A DNA stretch of 64,000 bases from Desmonostoc muscorum LEGE 12446 (GTDB lineage: Bacteria; Cyanobacteriota; Cyanobacteriia; Cyanobacteriales; Nostocaceae): NCBI RefSeq assembly GCF_015207005.2, contig NZ_JADEXS020000001.1, positions 5,479,001 through 5,543,000 of the forward strand, written 5' to 3'. Shown piece after piece: positions 60,781-64,000 of the stretch; position 1 is the first letter of the stretch; the number at the start of each line of letters is the position of its first letter. The notes below the pieces were generated by a model. It was given only the letters and a program-made list of their open reading frames with translations, was not told the origin of the DNA and did no database searches. Position numbers and translations under genes: made by a program.

Positions 60781-61589
60781 AAATAGCAGTCATCTCCTGT
60801 ATTCATGGTAACTATGAAGCCTTGGATGCGGTATTATTAGATTGCGATCGCCAAAAAGCTGAAAAAATCTTTTGTCTTGGCGATTTAGTGGGATATGGTC
60901 CCTATCCAAATGCCGTAGTTGCTCAAATTCGTTCCCTCGATATTCCTACTTGCGCCGGCTGTTGGGATGAAGATATTGTGGAAGGGCTGAATGCCTGTGA
61001 TTGCAGCTATCCCTCGTTATTAGCTGAAAAAAGGGGTAAAACTGCTCACGAGTGGACAAATAACGAAATTCATCAAGAACACCGCCAATTCCTAGCCCAA
61101 TTGCCCCACAGTTTACGCGAGGAAAATTTGGCCTTTGTTCACGGTAGCCCCCACAGCAATCACGAATATTTATTACCAGAACTTGACGCTTTTGCAGCCC
61201 TAGAGCGAGTATTTTCCACAGAGGCAGATGTACTTTTTTGTGGTCATACCCACGTACCCTATGTACGTAATTTGGATGTAGGTAGTCTGCAAGTTCGCGT
61301 CAAAGATGAAGGAACACAAGAACACTCACTAAATTTCACCACTTCCGTTAAGCGAATTATTAATGTGGGTTCTGTGGGAGAACCTCGACACGGGCGACCA
61401 AATGCGACCTATGTGATTTATGACACAGAAAATCAAGAAGTGAAATTGCGTGAAGTCCCTTACGACTACCAGAAAACCTGTGCAGCAATTATTGAAAAAG
61501 GGTTACCGCCAGTTTTTGCTTGGCGTTTAGCGCAAGGGCTGGAATATGCAGAAAGGGCTGAAGACCCGACTCATGTTTGTACGAGGTGA
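60777..61589 (+). CDS. Calcineurin-like metallophosphoesterase with altered first motif
   Basis: 270 residues from GTG 60777, overlapping the previous stop by four bases. Motif I reads SCIHGN instead of the normal SDIHGN (Asp8 to Cys), GDLVGYGP is intact, the GNHD block is replaced by CAGCWDED, and VHGSPHSNH and CGHTHVP are intact. The ligand set includes an unusual Cys, suiting a different metal. Substrate unknown. The context with a CobW-family GTPase and a Zur-type box suggests a role in zinc homeostasis. Confidence 0.85.
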   Translation: MKIAVISCIHGNYEALDAVLLDCDRQKAEKIFCLGDLVGYGPYPNAVVAQIRSLDIPTCAGCWDEDIVEGLNACDCSYPSLLAEKRGKTAHEWTNNEIHQEHRQFLAQLPHSLREENLAFVHGSPHSNHEYLLPELDAFAALERVFSTEADVLFCGHTHVPYVRNLDVGSLQVRVKDEGTQEHSLNFTTSVKRIINVGSVGEPRHGRPNATYVIYDTENQEVKLREVPYDYQKTCAAIIEKGLPPVFAWRLAQGLEYAERAEDPTHVCTR

Positions 61590-61736
61590 TGGGGAGTGGG
61601 GAGTGGGGAGATGGGGAGTGGGGAGATGGAGAGATGGGGAGATGGGGGGATGGGGGGAGATGAATTAATAACCAATGCCCAATGCCCAATGCCCCATACC
61701 CAATCTAAAATCTAAAATCTAAAATCCAAAATTAAT
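61590..61736. repeat. GGGGAGT/GGGGAGAT and TCTAAAATC arrays
   Basis: Tandem GGGGAGTG/GGGGAGATG units (61590-61660), CCAATGCC units, then AATCTAAAATC repeats (61703-61733) ending 3 bp before the next start. Confidence 0.92.
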
Positions 61737-62516
61737 ATGAGTAAATGGGCGATTTTGAGTGGTATTGAAGGAAATCTCGCAGCTTATGAGGCTGTGATGA
61801 TGGATATTAAGCGTCAAGGTGATGCTGTAGAGGCTTTGTATATTTTAGGTGATTTGGTGGGACCGAGACCAGAAGCCGAAAAGTTAGTAAAACGAGTGCG
61901 TAACCCACAACGTGGAGAGTTAGAACCTTTGATTTGTAAAGGTTGGTGGGAAGAACAATGTTTAATTTTGCATGGACTTGGAGCCACTGGGGAACCCACT
62001 GAGTTAATGAGCAAATATGGAGGAGAAACAGTTAAGCAGCTATGGGAATGTGTTTCTCGTCAAACAGTCCAATGGTTGAGAATGCTAGACTTTGGTTTTT
62101 TTGAACTGGATTGTTTATTAATTCACGGCACAACAGTAGCAGTTGATGAGGAACTTACACCAAAAACTCACCCCATTGTAATGTGCGATCGCCTATCACG
62201 GATGCAAGCAAATAATTTGTTCTGTGGTCGTTCTGGTTTGACCTTTCAATATCAACTGCAAGCAGGTTCTATCACCACAGAGGTTATTACTCTTAACAGC
62301 CAAGCTTCTCCCGAAACCGTAAACATTTCCCCGCGTCAAGTAATTGGGGTGGGTAATGTGGGGCGAATACCAGGTGAAGCAAAATATGCGCTTTATACAC
62401 CAAATACCAATCAGGTAGTATTTAAGACTGTCCGCTACGGTGTCAACAAAGGATTTCAGCTAAATTCAGCTAAATCCCCAGTCGCTAGTCCAATCAAAAA
62501 AGAGCCAGATAAGTAA
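61737..62516 (+). CDS. Pseudo-metallophosphoesterase paralogue
   Basis: 259 residues from ATG 61737. It aligns in layout with the previous protein but has lost most metal ligands: SGIEGN instead of SDIHGN, LGDLVG retained, CKGWWEEQ for the GNHD block, IHGTT retained, and CGRSGL instead of GHTH. It cannot be an ordinary phosphoesterase and may be a regulatory or structural paralogue of its neighbour. A 147-bp repeat array separates the two, so co-transcription is likely but not proved. The C terminus overlaps the psaK terminator. Confidence 0.8.
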   Translation: MSKWAILSGIEGNLAAYEAVMMDIKRQGDAVEALYILGDLVGPRPEAEKLVKRVRNPQRGELEPLICKGWWEEQCLILHGLGATGEPTELMSKYGGETVKQLWECVSRQTVQWLRMLDFGFFELDCLLIHGTTVAVDEELTPKTHPIVMCDRLSRMQANNLFCGRSGLTFQYQLQAGSITTEVITLNSQASPETVNISPRQVIGVGNVGRIPGEAKYALYTPNTNQVVFKTVRYGVNKGFQLNSAKSPVASPIKKEPDK

Positions 62517-62527
62517 CTTTCTGGCTC
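62502..62527 (-). terminator. Terminator for psaK overlapping the phosphoesterase-like gene end
   Basis: GAGCCAGA...TCTGGCTC stem. On the minus strand it is followed by TTTTTTGATTG, a good rho-independent terminator for psaK. It includes the last codons and stop of the convergent plus-strand gene. Confidence 0.8.
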
Positions 62528-62577
62528 AAAGCTGGAGACAAAAGAATCATCAAATAAGGGCTAACTTGGGTAAAAAC

Positions 62578-62838
62578 CTAAATTCTGCCCAAGTAATGCA
62601 ATCCTAAAATAGTGCCTACTCCTAAGACATGACCAAAGGCGGTAGTTGCTAATAAAGCAGGTAAACCAAAACCACCGAAGAAATTGGCTGATGGTAGTCC
62701 TGGTTCTGCACTAGGATACTTGATGGTAGATTTGCCAAAGGCAATGGCGACTATGTTTGCGAGAATCATAGTCAGCCCAACTACAGGACTCCATTCCAGG
62801 GGGGCGGTTGCAGCAGCGAGTAAGGTTGAAGTAAACAC
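62578..62838 (-). CDS. psaK: Photosystem I subunit PsaK
   Basis: 86 residues with two membrane helices (about 16-36 and 57-80). TAPLEWSPVVGLTMILANIVAIAFG and the PSANFFGGFGLPALLATTAFGHVLG block are characteristic. PsaK is a peripheral PSI subunit facing phycobilisome- or IsiA-type antennae. ATG 62838 has an AGGAGC-type site. Convergent with the phosphoesterase-like gene. Confidence 0.95.
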   Translation of the reverse strand: MFTSTLLAAATAPLEWSPVVGLTMILANIVAIAFGKSTIKYPSAEPGLPSANFFGGFGLPALLATTAFGHVLGVGTILGLHYLGRI

Positions 62839-63490
62839 CTGATTTGCTCCTGAAATTTATTAATGATTGAACATATAATCTGAAAATTCCCGAAGCCAAT
62901 TCAAGAAAACACCCGATTTTGCATCAATATTTAACACTTATTCTTACTACTTAATATAATCTGCCCCATCTCACGTCTTTTTGCCGCTGCGATCTGATTA
63001 ACGCTAAAATAGAATAGTACATTTGAACGACTATGATTAATCAATTAGTCGTGATGTGGAGTAGAGTATGCAAACAGCCAAGCCTCTAAAAAATAATTGA
63101 AAAAAGCTGTAATACATGTCATTTAGATGACAAATATATTTGCATTAAACGACACATAAATTTCACGGATTGCTACTCACTTACGTAATAGTAGAAAGTC
63201 TGCACTGATACAACTCTAATTTTGGCGAGTTGCTGTCAAAGCCTGCTCAGAACAAAATAAAGTTTTTGTGATTACGAGATTAAACAACCTGAGCGATATG
63301 AGTGCGATAACTAGGTCGGGCTACGCCTACGCATTAATTATCTAGATTTGACAAATTTTAGTCAATAATGGCTGTCAGAGCTACGTCATATGCCAAAGTG
63401 AAGTAGAGGTGCCAAGGCGCAGCCCGCGGTAGGCATCCCTCTAAAGATAATTTAAACTCAAGATGATAGTGATTATTTCCAGCTTCTGTT
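62839..63490. other. Long intergenic region between psaK and sufE
   Basis: 652 bp. No convincing gene on either strand. Contains AT-rich sequence and two dispersed-repeat scraps (GGGCTACGCCTACGCATTAA at about 63319 and GGCGCAGCCCGCGGTAGGC near 63416). The two flanking genes diverge, so promoters for both must lie here; no -10/-35 pair was clear. Confidence 0.6.
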
Positions 63491-63931
63491 ATGTCCTCAA
63501 CTCTTGATTCTTTGCCACCTGCACTTGCTAAAATTGTCCAGCGCTTTCAACGCGCTTCCGAACCGAAGCGACGCTACGAACAGCTAATCTGGTATGCTCA
63601 GAAGCTTAATGACTTCCCAGAAGCTGATAAATTACCTGATAATAAAGTTCCTGGTTGCGTTTCTCAAGTTTATATCACAGCAACCCTGAATGATGCTAAA
63701 GTTGTCTTCCAAGGCGATTCTGATTCTCAGTTAACCAAAGGATTAGTAGGGCTTTTGGTTGAAGGATTGAATGGACTAACCCCAACTGAGATTGTGCAAC
63801 TTACTCCAGATTTTATTCAAGAAACAGGTTTAAATGTTAGCCTTACACCTTCCCGTGCTAATGGATTTTATAACATTTTTAAAACCATGCAAAAAAAAGC
63901 CTTGGAATGCAAGTTAGATGTAACTAATTAA
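63491..63931 (+). CDS. sufE: SufE family Fe-S cluster assembly protein
   Basis: 146 residues. SufE accepts sulfur from SufS through a conserved cysteine and passes it to the scaffold. The family pattern RYEQLIWYAQKLNDFPEADKLPDNKVPGCVSQVYI is present, with the active-site Cys in VPGCVSQ at about residue 57. ATG 63491. The segment downstream of the stop is a GGGTATGGGG / GACAAATGAC repeat array. Confidence 0.95.
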   Translation: MSSTLDSLPPALAKIVQRFQRASEPKRRYEQLIWYAQKLNDFPEADKLPDNKVPGCVSQVYITATLNDAKVVFQGDSDSQLTKGLVGLLVEGLNGLTPTEIVQLTPDFIQETGLNVSLTPSRANGFYNIFKTMQKKALECKLDVTN

Positions 63932-64000
63932 TAGTTGGGTATGGGGTATGGGGAGAAATGACAAATGACAACTGACAAAGGACAAAATTTAATCTAATGT
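63932..64000. repeat. GGGTATGGGG and ACAAATGAC repeats
   Basis: Short repeats of the type also found near 24280-24310. Nothing else is seen before the window edge. Confidence 0.85.

Overview
The window is a piece of a filamentous, probably heterocyst-type (Nostoc/Tolypothrix/Calothrix-like) cyanobacterial chromosome. The evidence is psaK, a cyanobacterial heme oxygenase next to hemN, many GCGATCGC (HIP1) octamers, heptamer STRR arrays (GAAGTCA/GAATTCA type), GGGGACT/GGGGAGT arrays and many short perfect palindromes between genes. No rRNA or tRNA gene was recognised.

Layout. (1) 1-14,900: edge of an extracellular contractile injection system (eCIS) locus. A 936-codon low-complexity protein (cut by the left edge), a gp19-type tail-tube protein and a small partner lie on the minus strand. 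Divergently on the plus strand are three cargo-like genes that share the same upstream DNA and N-terminal leader but carry different C-terminal domains: a Cys/His hydrolase-like domain, a short unknown tail after DUF4157, and a 2003-residue DUF4157 / coiled-coil / hydrophobic / ART-like / nuclease protein. Two hypothetical proteins follow. (2) 15,461-19,114: nifJ, interrupted in frame by four low-complexity or palindromic repeat insertions. (3) 19,355-24,085, minus strand: a fluoride-defence module (CLC-family transporter with fluoride-type signature, antiporter fused to a universal stress domain) behind a recognisable fluoride riboswitch, plus an MFS transporter. (4) 24,402-32,320: K+-channel/RCK protein, HtpX protease, DUF29, two Uma2/PD-(D/E)XK-type proteins and several hypotheticals. 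(5) 32,518-38,950: acetyl-CoA synthetase, a TPR protein, and a candidate nucleotide/DNA-modification cassette (HMUDK/aGPT-PPlase-like protein; helical MazG-like protein translationally coupled to a membrane-anchored dCTP-deaminase-fold protein that lacks the catalytic Glu), then a Uma2 protein. (6) 39,297-43,171: MarR - HlyD - DHA2 efflux operon with three copies of a probable MarR operator. (7) 43,332-50,033: GT39-like transferase, methyltransferase, lipoprotein, hypotheticals, a nested MITE, lpxD. (8) 50,325-54,270: a STAND NTPase with TPR, one membrane helix and five Ig/cadherin-like repeats, plus a small downstream protein sharing its N-terminal motif. (9) 54,823-58,701: ho1, hemN, GlsB/YeaQ-type membrane protein, manganese catalase. 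(10) 59,034-64,000: DUF3891, a CobW-family GTPase behind a perfect Fur/Zur-type palindrome with two calcineurin-like proteins (one stripped of most metal ligands), psaK and sufE.

The parts most likely to be novel are the leader-sharing eCIS cargo array, the STAND-ectodomain gene with its small partner, and the HMUDK/MazG-like/dCTP-deaminase-fold cassette. All functional statements come from reading sequence motifs; no database search was run.
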